A stretch of 57,754 bases of DNA from Saccoglossus kowalevskii (lineage: Eukaryota > Hemichordata > Enteropneusta > Harrimaniidae), in NCBI RefSeq assembly GCF_000003605.2, contig NW_003107097.1, positions 37,175-94,928 of the forward strand, in the 5' to 3' direction. The translations under genes and the position numbers were made by a program. Below the pieces are notes generated by a model. It was not told the origin of the DNA. It did not search any database and was given only the letters and a program-made list of their open reading frames with translations. How positions within the stretch are numbered: the first letter of the stretch is position 1; every line of letters begins with the position of its first letter. This document shows, piece by piece, positions 35,736 through 48,464 of the stretch.

Positions 35736-38700
35736 GCAGCGTATTATCAATATATTCAAGTTTACGCCGGTGAAACGCCCTACGGTGTTCTCATCTGTTT
35801 TTACGCAATAGTTGCGCCGGCATTTCACGTCGGTGTAAAGGACACAAAAAATAGATGTGAACACGGCATTTATCAAGCCAATAATTATAGTTGAACATAC
35901 ATTTTGATACATGGTTACGCAGCCTATGCGTAGCGCTGGACCGGAAAGATCGTAATCTATAGTAAGCAAGTAACTTACTATAGTAAGTATAGTAAGCAAC
36001 GAGGACATGTACACAGTTGATTTTAACAATTGTTGTTTGAATATATATAAATCAGTAAAAAAAAAATGAATTCACAATCTCTTCCTGGGCTTAAATCACC
36101 AATTATTAACCTCTTACGACAGTACGCCTACAGCTATTGGGATCAATTGATTCCACACATAGAGTGTACAGCATGTGAACGACCTGCACACAACACGCAC
36201 GCACAGACAGTCCGTGCTTTGATCCGAAAGAATTGAGATTGGCCTCCAGCGTTAAAGTACTAACATAGAAAATAAATAAATAAAGAAATGTATAGAGATA
36301 GAAAAATCAGGTACGAAGAATGACGGGGTAAGCCTCTTGTTCTGTCAGGATTGTATTGCAATCTGTTTAGCATAACATGAGGTGAAGCCTCTCGTGTGAT
36401 TTTATAATACATTTTCCAAGCTTGTTTAAGTGAATTAATATATAATTAATAATAATTTACAGTTGCGTGTTTAAATATCCGTGCTTTGGTTAATCCATAA
36501 AATGCTGTATTATAATTATCATATTGATTTTACGTTTGGATTAGTTGACATTCAATCGATTGGAGGTCACCTCCTAATAACAAAAGTGTCGTCCCTGAAA
36601 TACAAAAGTATGCGCTTTTCTATATTTTACTGAATGCGCACTTTTATATATTTTGTTTAAATTTGGTACAAAGGCAATATAAAATGCTTTGCATAGGTAC
36701 GGTAATTTTGCTTCGATGAAAAATAATTAACATTCTATCCCTACTAATTGTGTTCTCGAAGGTCAATTAGCCAAATATATCACGGGGGCTATGTCATTAA
36801 CACTGTGAATTGAACTCATAATAGTTAAACTGACAGAAGGTTACAATAACTGATATATTCATATTTTTCAACATTCGTTGTTTTAAATTACATAAAACGT
36901 GAATATATGCTTCACCGCGACTACAGACGTCATTTCCGGTCAATCAAATACACCCTCTATTGCCGAGCACTAACCTAAATTACAACACTAGATACGACGT
37001 GAATTAACACTGTCCACTCAATTCACTTCTCAATGTATTTGCTCGCCCTATTGGAAATAGAGTATGGAATATTGCAATTATCCATAGAACATTAATCCGT
37101 TTTGATCTCGTAATAACCATTCCCCAGTTACGTAGTAAATTCGTACGAATGTCGTTGATTTCAGTTCGTAGACCTAATCAATAACAGTTCGACAGATACA
37201 TTGGCGTTACTCTATAGCAATAATATGTTTATTAGAGCAAGTTTTATTGTCACGTCAAAATAGATCGGAACAACTCTCCGATGGATCATATGTCTTTAAT
37301 ACATAAAACAATCGCACAGCAGGGAACTATATTCAATCTTGACGAAGAACTCCCATGAGCGGGAAGGGCAATACCCCGTTTCCGCTCCATAATGTTTTAT
37401 TTCTTCACTTAAAATAGCGAATATCATCACATGTATTAGACCATTGTACCATCATGGATATTCAATTGGCAATTAAAGTATCACTCTAGTCTCCAAGGTT
37501 TCATCTGGTTAGGCTGGATAGCGATACCCACGCCAAATATCGTAATGCACTATAACCATGCCAAATGTGGTAATATCGCTGCACTATCCACGCCAACTAC
37601 ACGGCAGGAAATAGGGAGGAAATTACATTGGTTGCAGGAACATCACAGCAATATATATATTTAATGGTGGTATATGTGGTGATTCGGGAAAGTTGTGGTT
37701 ACCATACTTGTGATTGGCCACAGTGCATGACGGGTATTGGCTTGACGGCGACTGTAATTTGCTACTGATGCTAGTCGCGTCGTAGCACCACATATACTCG
37801 CAAACCTTGGGGAAATCGCTTGTACAGTCAGTTGGCACAGTATGAAAGTTGCCTAATCACACCGGTAATTCGTGAAAGACAATTTGACAAACATTTCTCA
37901 CTTCAAATCTCAACTTTTGTTCAGATATATTTGAAGACGTCAAAAATAAAAACTATTTTCCTGTTTTCCAATTTGAGTAAGTCACTATGAAGACGTAAAG
38001 CTTCGTTCATTATTATATAAGTCGGTGATTTTACCAAAATTATGACTGAAGGGCGGTCATTAATCGCATTAGACATAGTACAGGCAAAGCAGGTTTTTTT
38101 TCAGTGTCGTTACAGTTGGTGAAAACAAGACAAGGTATTGATTTCAACGGAGGAGGCAATGTAACTTCTAACATTTGTTGCATATTACGTCACTCTTTCA
38201 TAAATGGTGACGCTGTGTTACGTTATACCGAGAAACCCGGCTGTCTAGACACATATCGTATCGCCCAAACTATTTCCTGATTAAAATAAAAAAGATATGT
38301 AACATACAATAGGACACGTGTTAAACATGCATAATTACAGGTTTATGCATAATAATTAGCTGTTGTTTTTAGCGTCCTGTATATTCATAAACAAATGATC
38401 AAGTTGAAATGGAACTTTAAACATCCAGTGATTGTGAGTACCATCACTATTAACATTTCTAGAATTAATCATCGCCGTGTGACATATAAACCACCAAATA
38501 TCGAACACTGTCGGTATAATCGCGATGTTCAACAACATGTCGAAACGTTTTTTTTCACATGTAAGTCAATGAGTATAACGAAGCGGATTTTTTCAAGTGT
38601 GAAGGTCGTGCTTGTAAAAGAGCAACTATGCAACTGTATACATCCGCCTACGACTCGAAAGCATACGCCAATCACGACTATAATGCGCCAAAGGGACACA

Positions 38701-40398
38701 CATAACATGATAAAAAATAAAACAGTGAAATGAACAGTGTAATTTTTTTATTTACAATCATATGACAATGATTGGCGTATGATGACTCATTATTTGGTAT
38801 GGATGACCGGATACAAATTCGGCAATAAATAGTTCAGACTGGGTATACTTAAATGTTATTGCACCAATGACTCTAAGGGTACTTCTAAGTTGTGATGTGG
38901 TGGTTTGCACTCATGGTAACCATAAACATGCGATGCGGACACGGACAAACCTTTGGCTAATGATCTTAAAGTGTTGTATTTCAAGTGTCACTCGTGTTCA
39001 CTTTATTTACTATAATCTACTACATATACAGAATTCAGACTGGTACAGTCGGCGCTTATGTGTGCGGGGTGTATTACTTTACATAACTAGCGAGTATACA
39101 ATGCACGTAGTCTAACTTGATGCTGCATGTGGGTAATGTGGCTAACACAATGCGAAGCTATTTATTACAAGATTGTGATTGGCTAACCAACTCTCGTCGT
39201 ACCTACAGTTTTCTTGTTTCTCTTAAATTCTGTCTTGTATATTATGCTTCAACTCAACTCTACTTTCTGACACAGAAATTTCTTGGAATATTTCCAAATT
39301 AATTCATGCGAGTGATTGTCTGAAAGTCAGGAGAAATACACTTGGGTAATCGAACTGGAAGTAGTTTTTGAAATGTTCATCAGAGCAGGGTCTGTTGCTA
39401 TGCGAGGTCACAAAGTTACTGTTTCCATAAAATGTGAGGAAAAATGTAAGCAAATGGCGTAACAGTGTACCGGCCTATAGCGAAGCATATGGCAAAGTTA
39501 CAGATATTCAAGGTATCACGATTGTGTTGGTAATTGACACGGGCAGAAATTTAGCTAAGCTATATATCAAAATATATAGCCGAATACAACAGACATTACG
39601 AAGTGGCATGTTCGTTTTACAATGTTGACGGGAACAAATTGACAGCATTGTGGCAAATACCTAGTAAATTACTTTCACGACCTAGGCTATTCTAAGAAAA
39701 TGACTTTGCCGATGAACATTAAGCGTATTGCAACGAGAAGTGAAATAGTATGTAATATTATACGGTGATTTCCTGACTTTAAGAGCAATTGCATGTACAC
39801 TTAATTTGTTTGTCTCTAGAAAGCGAATTCTATTACTTGGAATCCGTACGCAGAAACGCCAGGATGTTTTAATGATTGATTCAACAATCAAAAGGTGCGA
39901 ATAATAGAGTAAGAATAGTCTGTCGATTAACTATCGATAGTCTCGAAAGTTGTCCTTTGATTCACGCATTCTTGAAAAACTGTGCCTATGGTGCGCATGC
40001 GTCACGTGAGTCTCACGTCAACCCAGAGTGTAAACACACCGGTTGCTAAAATATCAAGAGTAAATTTAAATGCAAACTAAATTGAAATTGTGGACAAAAC
40101 CAATGTCTGCACTGTCACGATCTATCTGATTGTAAGAACTGTGAGTCATACCATAACATTTTCACGTCATGCAGTCGACTATGCACATAAGAAAGTCTTT
40201 ACCTCAAGAAGAAGCAAGTACTGTAAGTGTGTGCACATAAGCCTATTTCTCTAGGGTACATGCTATGCATATGATTGCAAACATGAAATCGAATGAAAGA
40301 ACAAATAGCAATTACAATCGAGTCATATGTGCTCTATACTCACAATATATGAGTTATGCTCAAAAGAAACTTGAAAAAGAATGATTAGATATACTCTT
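35736..40398. other. Unassigned DNA, no gene seen
   Basis: AT-rich. A cluster of short AGTAAG words occurs at 35955-36000. Frames at 35733-36029, 38395-38733 and 38867-39115 show no recognisable domain. A GCGCATGCG word with adjacent CACGTG near 39993-40008 could be regulatory, but nothing else supports a promoter. Confidence 0.4.
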
Positions 40399-40690
40399 TG
40401 ATGTCATCATTCTGTGCAATGACATGATGTCATTAGTCTTTATAAAAAAGACAAATACATTCACTAATGATTTCATTGTTTGCGCTTTGCTGTTACAGTA
40501 ATGATGTCATCATTATTTGTGTTTCACTGCAAATGACGTCATCATTCTTTGTGTCTCGCTACACATGATGTCATCAGTCTTTATGATTCACTGCCAGTGA
40601 TGCCATCATTATTTGTGTTTCACTTAAAATGATGTCATGATTATTTGTCTATCAGTGCAAATTATATCATCACATTTATGTTACTTATAC
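40399..40690. repeat. Degenerate 32-bp repeat with CRE-like cores
   Basis: The core TGATGTCATCA or a near variant recurs every 32 bases at 40502, 40534, 40566, 40598, 40630 and (degraded) 40662, followed by words such as TTATTTGTGTTTCACTGCAA. Two looser copies begin at 40399 and 40424. The copy at 40534 has TGACGTCATCA, a full CRE/ATF site. Copies differ by several substitutions, so the array is old or selected for its core. Confidence 0.85.
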
Positions 40691-42246
40691 GTTCCCTGTA
40701 AACCAAACGTTCCTAAAAGGTGAAACGTCGGTTATTTAGACTGCGCATGCTCACCAGAACTGACTGCTAACACCCCCGTTCCTTTAATACCAAAGGATGA
40801 TGTATTCAGGAGATATCAGCAGCTTGCAATGGCGTATCACTTAACCTCGCCACAAATGTGTTAACCTCAAACCGACAGCGAGTTTCTCGAGCATATTTTA
40901 CTGACCGAGATTTTGGAATTCCAACTGTGAGTTAATTCTTATATGAGTTAGTATACTCCTTTCAGAATTCACTTCAAATCGCGGTTTTCCAATTGTCTCT
41001 CAAATAAATAATACATTGTATATGCTAACTAATCATCTTAATTCTCTTTAAATATATTACTGTGAGCCTAGATGAAAAATCATTGATGAATTTGTTTTAG
41101 TGAGCACATCATGATATGTACCAATTTTGCACATAGTAAATATGAATAGTCAACTTGGGTCTCTGTGTTATTTGTATGCAATTTAAAATGTACCAGTACA
41201 TTAGTATGCAGTACAAATACAAACGTTTTGGGAAAATAACACAAACTTAATAAATAAATCTCATGTATCGAATATCGGCGAGATAATATTCCATGTTGAC
41301 TAAATTCACTGGTCTCTGTCGAATCAGATGAATTTCTTGAATGTGATGATAAAAAAAAAAAAAAAAAAAACATCACACTTTTTTCTCCAACAATGCAAAT
41401 TTCTATCATATGAAATAGTCCACCTCGTCTGGACTCCTGAAACGAAAGTCACTATACCGGCAGTAATGCATTATGGTCTACTACGGATGTCACTATTCGT
41501 TGTGGGTATTTGTCATATAATCAACGGAATTGTACTGTAAAGGACTTGTCATTTGTAGAAAATGTGAATATATGTATGATTTAGAAGAAGCTAAGGTGCC
41601 AATTGTCAATTCGGCCAGAAATCGACATTTTATACAAAGTGCGTTTTTGAAACACTGTTCAAACGTACATACATGTACAATGCAAGTATGACCCAATTCA
41701 TACGTGAACATTGCGCACCGTGACGACAACTGATCACCAACAACGATTTTGCTACACGAATATCACCGGTCTCGTAGTGTTCAAATCTTGTCACCTGGTC
41801 ATATATACGTGACCCGAGATTTGACACCGTAACCACAATCATATATCTCACAAAAACGTATGCGCCAATTGTAATTATTGTGGGACTGTCTTTTAAAATG
41901 ATCAGATTTCAGAGTGCAGCCGTCAAATTGTCACAGTGAATAAAGCGCCACTCATACGATTGCCCGAGTTCGTTACTGTCGTGATAGCGTCCTAGTTATA
42001 CTATGTTGCAAGATTGGTCGATATAAATGACGATCGGTTTTCAGGGTTTCAATCAGCTGAAAGAGTCATATTCACGGATCCAGTCAATAGTTGTCAAGTC
42101 GTCTTTCCGAAAATGTCAATTTTACGGAGTCAGCGTGTTCTTAGTTCTATAATTCTAAGCGGACAATGGAGTCAAGTGTTTACCAGAATGTGCTGTCGAT
42201 TCTCTGTCATTCACGTGACAATTTCTATCCCGAATTAGCAGCAACA
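40691..42246. other. Unassigned DNA, no gene seen
   Basis: Contains a 20-base A run at 41351-41370. Frames at 41080-41409 (minus) and 42014-42238 (plus) are unrecognised. Confidence 0.4.
41351..41370. repeat. A20 homopolymer
   Basis: Uninterrupted run of 20 A. I see no retroelement body to its left that would make it a poly(A) tail. Confidence 0.9.
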
Positions 42247-42656
42247 GACAGAAAGGTTTGACCGCGTTTGTAATGGGTGATGTGAGTACCCGTACTTTAA
42301 AGAGGTTTGTACGTTATTGCGCAATGGACAGAAAGGTTTGACCGCGTTTGTAATGGGTGATGTGAGTACCCGTACTTTAAAGAGGTGTGTACGTTATTGC
42401 GCAATGGACAGAAAGGTTTGACCGCGTTTGTAATGGGTGATGTGAGTACCTGTACTTTAAAGAGGTTTGTACGTTATTGCGCAATGGACAGAAAGGTTTG
42501 ACCGCGTTTGTAATGGGTGATGTGAGTACCCGTACTTTAAAGAGGTGTGTACGTTATTGCGCAATGGACAGAAAGGTTTGACCGCGTTTGTAATGGGTGA
42601 TGTGAGTACCCGTACTTTAAAGAGGTGTGTACGTTATTGCGCAATGGACAGAAATT
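42247..42656. repeat. 80-bp tandem repeat, five copies
   Basis: Copies start at 42247, 42327, 42407, 42487 and 42567 with GACAGAAAGGTTTGACCGCG; a sixth breaks off after about 8 bases at 42647. The copies are almost identical. Copy 3 has CCTG where the others have CCCG. Copies 1 and 3 have GAGGTTTGT where copies 2, 4 and 5 have GAGGTGTGT. Such uniformity indicates very recent expansion. As 80 is not a multiple of 3, no repeat protein is implied. Confidence 0.95.
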
Positions 42657-45600
42657 GTGAGCGGTTTCTTTTCGTTATTAAGTTTGGAAGTCAGTTTTGC
42701 ACCGAGTATTTTCAAGAAGTCTACTCAGCGAGAAACCCATTTATATACTGACATCTTACATTCGAGAATAATATGACCATTATATAGCTATATACCCTTC
42801 TTTTCATCTTATATCATGGCGCTCTGGGGTAATCATTTTGTTTAAATAACAGGGCAGGGACGGGAATGCGCAAGACTATGATGTCATAAAATCCTCCTTT
42901 AATTCAATTATAATACTCTGGACTGCCGAGAAATTGAACATACGTGAAGTGGCAGCTTGAAAAAAAAATATGGTTAGCGCGTGGTAGACGCTTGCATTTC
43001 AGTCACGTGCAAAAGTTCACGGGTAAACGACGCGCGAAAACTATGACCGAAGCAGGGCGCCACAGAGTTTATAATTTAGCAATTGTTAACTTAACTTGGT
43101 CAGCTTGCATTAACACGTCTATCTCACATAAAATACCCAGCTGCAGGTTTGGATTACTTGCCTGGAAACGTGACCGGAATGGATATGATTCACAGTATCT
43201 AGGCTTACCCTACAAACTTACGTTTTGATTTCACAAAATGGGTATTTTTTTATTCAAAATCGAGATATGTCTTGTTCTATGGGAGATGTATTAGCAGTTC
43301 CCCGATAAAAATGCTGTCAGTGTTTTGTGATTTTGTGTTTGTTTCAGCGACAGATGCGTTTCAGATTTCGCTGATGCGTCACATACGTGTGTCACATGAC
43401 ACACTTCGAACCACATGACTCGTTGCGCACCCAATGTCAGTGAAGGCACCGGGTAATTGATGTCATAGGTCGAGTAGTAGCGTATACAATGGCCCACTTT
43501 GCTGACTTGGTTGACCATGGCATAGGTGAGAAACGATGGTGAAAGACGATAATGATAAATGTACTGAGTGATAAGTTCTTTTTACGGTCCAATTCCCACG
43601 AGTAAATGTTGGTACATCTTTAGATTCTTTAGAAAGTTAATTGCCTTCTATCAAAGAGAAAATTGCGATTTGACACAGATAGTACACTTGAAAAACACAT
43701 ATATTTTCTTTGCCTCGTTGTGATTACATCTAGTTCTGCCCAGCCATCCATACAGACATGACAATGCACCATGGCAGTTTCTGACCCTAACTATTGCCAG
43801 AGAGTTTATGGTTCATTCATCGAACATTTGATTACATATTCATTTGCAGAATGTAAACAACACTTTACAACTCGCTGGATTTCTGTGTTGAAATGGAAGT
43901 GTGTCTAACGATCACCGGGTGCGATGGTCATCATAGTAACAGTAGCCTGGAATCCAGCCATTCCGAGTACGCTCATAAATGTCCTGATGAATCGCTACGT
44001 AATTACGTAGTCGGCATATAATTTTATGTCTTCACTGATTGGCCGTCTCCATGACTTCAGTACATTACCATAGGAACTCGCATGCGCAGACTGACCCACC
44101 CGCAATACCCCAACTGATTCACTAGTATATTATTCGTAGGTTTGTCAAATTATAAACGGCATCTTGTCTATAGCAACCGTGCCATGATTGATTTTTATTT
44201 CACAGATAGAACTCTGGCGACTGGGGACCACATACTGTCGAGTGAATCGCCATCATATTGACCTGTGACCTTTTTCTGTCATCAAGCGGTTAAGAATGTG
44301 TGAATGTTGCGATTTTCGACAGCTCTAATCGCTTTCACCCAACACATTCCTTACTTTAATTTGTCATCGACCTACTGGTTTCTTGCTGCGTGAAATTATC
44401 CCCGTGAACTGTCAAGCTGTGTATTGACGTAGATTGGCCACTTGTTGAAAACACTGAGTTTTTGTTATAGATTGTGTAACTATGGTCAAAATGTTGATTT
44501 CCCGGGAGAGGTAATTACATTGACATGCATAAATAAACGTCTATTATTCAAGTGTGTATTGATTTAAAACATGTAATTCGTTAATTGATTAATGGTTTTT
44601 GTTCTAAATCCCGTCTCTAATTAGCCTCGCCTAAAAACAAATGTTTCGATTACGGTACACATTCCGACAAAAATTAACATTGAAAAGCAAAACAAATCCA
44701 TTTTAATTATTCATTGTGCATATGTACTGCCTTCTATGGTATGTCAGGTATAACATGTATCGACTTGAATAATTCCTCTTCAAGTTCGTATTTTGTTAAA
44801 TTGATTCTAGTACTAACAATGATACTTTGAGATAAAACAAACCGACTATTTGCATATTTAATATTTTGCATAAACAATTATATTTATAAGTGTACGTGGT
44901 CTTCAATTGGTTACACCAAAAGAAACCTGACAGACTTTCCAAACGTGCAAACAATAGTTCCCTCGAACTAAATAAATGAATGGATATAAGAATATCACAT
45001 TATAAACTTTGATTCATGATACTACAAGAACATGACAAGAAATCGGCTCAGTTTTCATGATTAGCATAGTCAGTAATAAGATTATAATTGTATATTTCGA
45101 AGTAAAAACAATTAACTCTTGTTTGCACAATGCATAGCAAAGTAGTTATTGGAGATAGATGGCGGTGATGTAGTTTTTGTTTTATTGTGTTCTAAAAAAT
45201 ATTACATATTTATACCTAACTCTTCATCAAGGTGTGCAGTCGTATTTTTTATTTTTTTTATATGAAGTCATGTTGTCAAAATGTTGCAGCTTTTGCTAAA
45301 GTAGAACATAATACACAACGTGCTAAAATTATGAAAAGTGTGTTTTAGTTATAAAAGAATTGCTTTGGGAGAATGATTATGCAAATTAGCAAATTGAATT
45401 TTACGGTTGTTTACATAAGTTCAAATTTAAATACCGGTAGCCCCGTGAGTACTACTTTTTTCTTGTGAAATTTACACACTATGTTGTTTTTCTACAAAAG
45501 AACGTTTAAGATCATTGATTGCTTGTAGCAATATGCCGTGTCAGACAGGGCATTAGTCACATAATTAACTTCCGGCAACACCGTCTTAGAACAAAAACAC

Positions 45601-46998
45601 AATATAAAAGACCTGAGCGTTTCATGCATACGTCAGTATTTTGATATTTCTAATTGAATTTTAATAAGTTCAGCTTTTGGTAAAGCTGCAAAATTTCATC
45701 AGTTAACACTGTATAATTATAAAAACAAACAAAAAAACAAACTTAATTTCAGTGCTAAGAGCGCCTCGAACTTACATTGATACTTTAAGTAGGCGTTCAG
45801 TATTATATAAATTTATACAAAGCCAAGATTCGTATAGGACACATCTTTGTTTGACCATATATACGTTCAGAGCCGAATAAAATCTTATTCGGAAGTTCAC
45901 TTTTAAGAAGAAAAATGTAATTTGTCTTTTAGCCATGTGGTTGTGTCATGCTGGAATGCATACGTATGCTTTTTAGTCATAATGTAATGACACCAACAAC
46001 TGATTATATTATCTATCAACACACACGTATTATTGTCAATTTCCCCCACAATCACGAGAAAATAACACATTCCATTCATCATACTAGTAAATTGTGATTT
46101 TAGATTTGTTATTACAACTCTGTTCTGCTTTTCAAACCTGCCATTCCTCACTTTAATCAATCTCCAATTACTTGGTTTCCCCCTTCTACACAAGACGAAA
46201 CCTAGAAATAGCTTTCTGCTTGATCAGATTTACTCACAGGTAAAATACATGGATAGAATCCGACTCTCTGGATTCTAAGGAAAATATGAAACATTGTACG
46301 AAATTAACTACTAATGGTATTTTAATTTACAGATTACAGTTTACAGTAGGCCTCGATAATGACTGCTTGTTGGAAGAAATAAAAAGACTAAGTGTGCAAA
46401 AAAACATGCCATTCAAGTTTTAAAATAGAACGACCTTCATGATCAAAATTCTACGCCCATCAAATAATATCTAATTTTCTTTTCTTTTTCCTGCACCGTT
46501 TCCCCTATTACTCCCATGTAATTACATACAGGATAATTGACTTCCGTTCGGCAATGTCATTAATATTATGCGATTTGGCGTATACTTTCTAGTGTTCTCA
46601 CAGAGTAGTTGAAACGCATTAACGGAAATTGCTTGGTTTCGGCATTCGTGACGGTTCGGTATTAAATTAGAGCGCCTTGGCGACACAATCTGAACACAGT
46701 GCATTTAATAAAACCGTGAACTTGACTAAGGTAGGTGTTAGGATTATAACTTGCCACTAAAAATGTTCATTAGTTCATGGGTTCACTATAATTCAAGTTC
46801 AGCATGATATTTACAATCAAATTAGAGAACCTGACAACCAAAGATTCCAACCTGTCTCCATCCGGTAGTTATCGAGTCGTTCTATATGAAGTGATCTCGT
46901 GAGCAGATGAGGTGGAATATGATGGAACAAACCACTAATCTATTATCGGCAAATTCAAAAAGGGTTTTCTAAAATCCTGAACATTTTTTGATATGACT
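42657..46998. other. Unassigned DNA, no gene seen
   Basis: Short frames at 42944-43228, 43291-43518 and 45903-46193 resemble nothing known. The stretch 43520-45900 has no frame of note and is largely AT-rich. A perfect 16-base palindrome lies at 43995-44010. Confidence 0.4.
43995..44010. other. Perfect 16-bp palindrome
   Basis: CTACGTAATTACGTAG is its own reverse complement. It contains two TACGTA words. It could be a dimeric transcription-factor site or chance. Confidence 0.5.
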
Positions 46999-48286
46999 TG
47001 AATCTATATCAGATCATATTAGTTTTGAATTAAGTTAAATCTGTATCAGATCATATTAGTCTTGAATTGAGTTAAATCTGCATCAGATCATATTAGTCTT
47101 GAATTAGGTTAAATCTGTATCAGATCATATTAGTCTTGCATTGAGTTAAATCTGTATCAGATCATATTAGTCTTGAATTGAGTTAAATCTGTATCAAATC
47201 ATATTAGTTTTGAATTGAGTTAAATATGTATCAGATCATATTAGTCTTGAACTGAGTTAAATCTGTATCAAATCATATTAGTTTTGAATTAAGTTAAATC
47301 TGTATCAGATCATATTAGTCTTGAATTTGGTTAAATATGTATCAAATCATATTAGTCTTGAATTAGGTTAAATCTGTATCAGATCATATCAGTCTTGAAT
47401 TGAGTTAAATCTGTATCAGATCATATCAGTCTTGAATTGAGTTAAATATGTATAAAATCATATTAGTCTTGAATTGCGTTAAATCTGTATCAAATCATAT
47501 TAGTTTTGAATTGAGTTAAATCTGTATCAAATCATATTAGTTTTGAACTGAGTTAAATCTGTACCAGATCATATTAGTCTTGAATTGAGTATAAATCTGT
47601 ACCAGATCATATTAGTCTTGAATTGAGTTAAATATGTATCAAATCATATTAGTCTTCCATTGAGTTAATTTTGTATCAGATCATATTAGTCTTGAATTGA
47701 GTTAAATGTGTATCAAATCATATTAGTTTTGAATTGAGTTAAATCTGTATCAGATCATATTAGTCTTGAATTGAGTCAAATCTATATCAGATCATATTAG
47801 TCTTGAATTGAGTTAATTCTGTATCAGATCATATTAGTCTTAAACTGAGTTAAATCTGTATCAGATCATATTAGTCCTGAATTAAGTTAAATCTGTATCA
47901 AATCATATTAGTCTTGAATTGAGTTAAATCTGTATCAAATCATATTAGTCTTGAATTGAGTTAAATATGTATCAAATCATATTAGTCTTGAATTGAGTTA
48001 AATCTGTATCAAAACATATTAGTTTTGAATTGAGTTAAATATGTATCAGATCATATTAGTCCTGAATTAAGTTAAATCTGTATCAAATCATATTAGTCTT
48101 GCATTGAGTTAAATCTGTATCAGATCATATTAGTCTTGAATTGAGTTAAATCTGTATCAGATCATACTAGTCTTTAATTGAGTCAAATCTGTATCAGATC
48201 ATATTAGTCTTGAATTGAGTTAAATATGTATCAAATCATATTAATCTAGAACTTAGTTAAATCTGTATCAGATCATATTAGTTTTA
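46999..48286. repeat. Second 37-bp tandem satellite array (about 35 monomers)
   Basis: The monomer GAATTGAGTTAAATCTGTAT then CAGATCATATTAGTCTT is 37 bases. Recurring variants include CAAATC for CAGATC, ATATGTAT for ATCTGTAT and AGTTTT for AGTCTT. One monomer near 47587 has an extra base. The array begins and ends abruptly inside ordinary AT-rich DNA. Confidence 0.95.
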
Positions 48287-48376
48287 TTATAGTGGTTTGT
48301 TTCAATTAAAAGTCGAACCGTTCGAACTTTTTGATTTTTGATACACTATCACTCAGGGGAATTATTTTATTGCTCT

Positions 48377-48464
48377 GTTGTCATGATGACATGTTATGGC
48401 GGCGCACCGTGATATACGGTGTTGTCATGATGACATGTTATGGCGGCGCACCGTGATATACGGT
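48377..48464. repeat. 44-bp direct duplication
   Basis: Two identical 44-base copies, 48377-48420 and 48421-48464, begin GTTGTCATGATGACATGTTA. Each contains the perfect palindrome TGTCATGATGACA and the inverted pair CACCGT...ACGGTG. It starts only 90 bases after the end of the 37-bp array. Confidence 0.93.

Noticed and set aside
41351-41370. A20 run as the tail of a retroposon
   Set aside because: No SINE/LINE body, target duplication or promoter boxes visible next to it.
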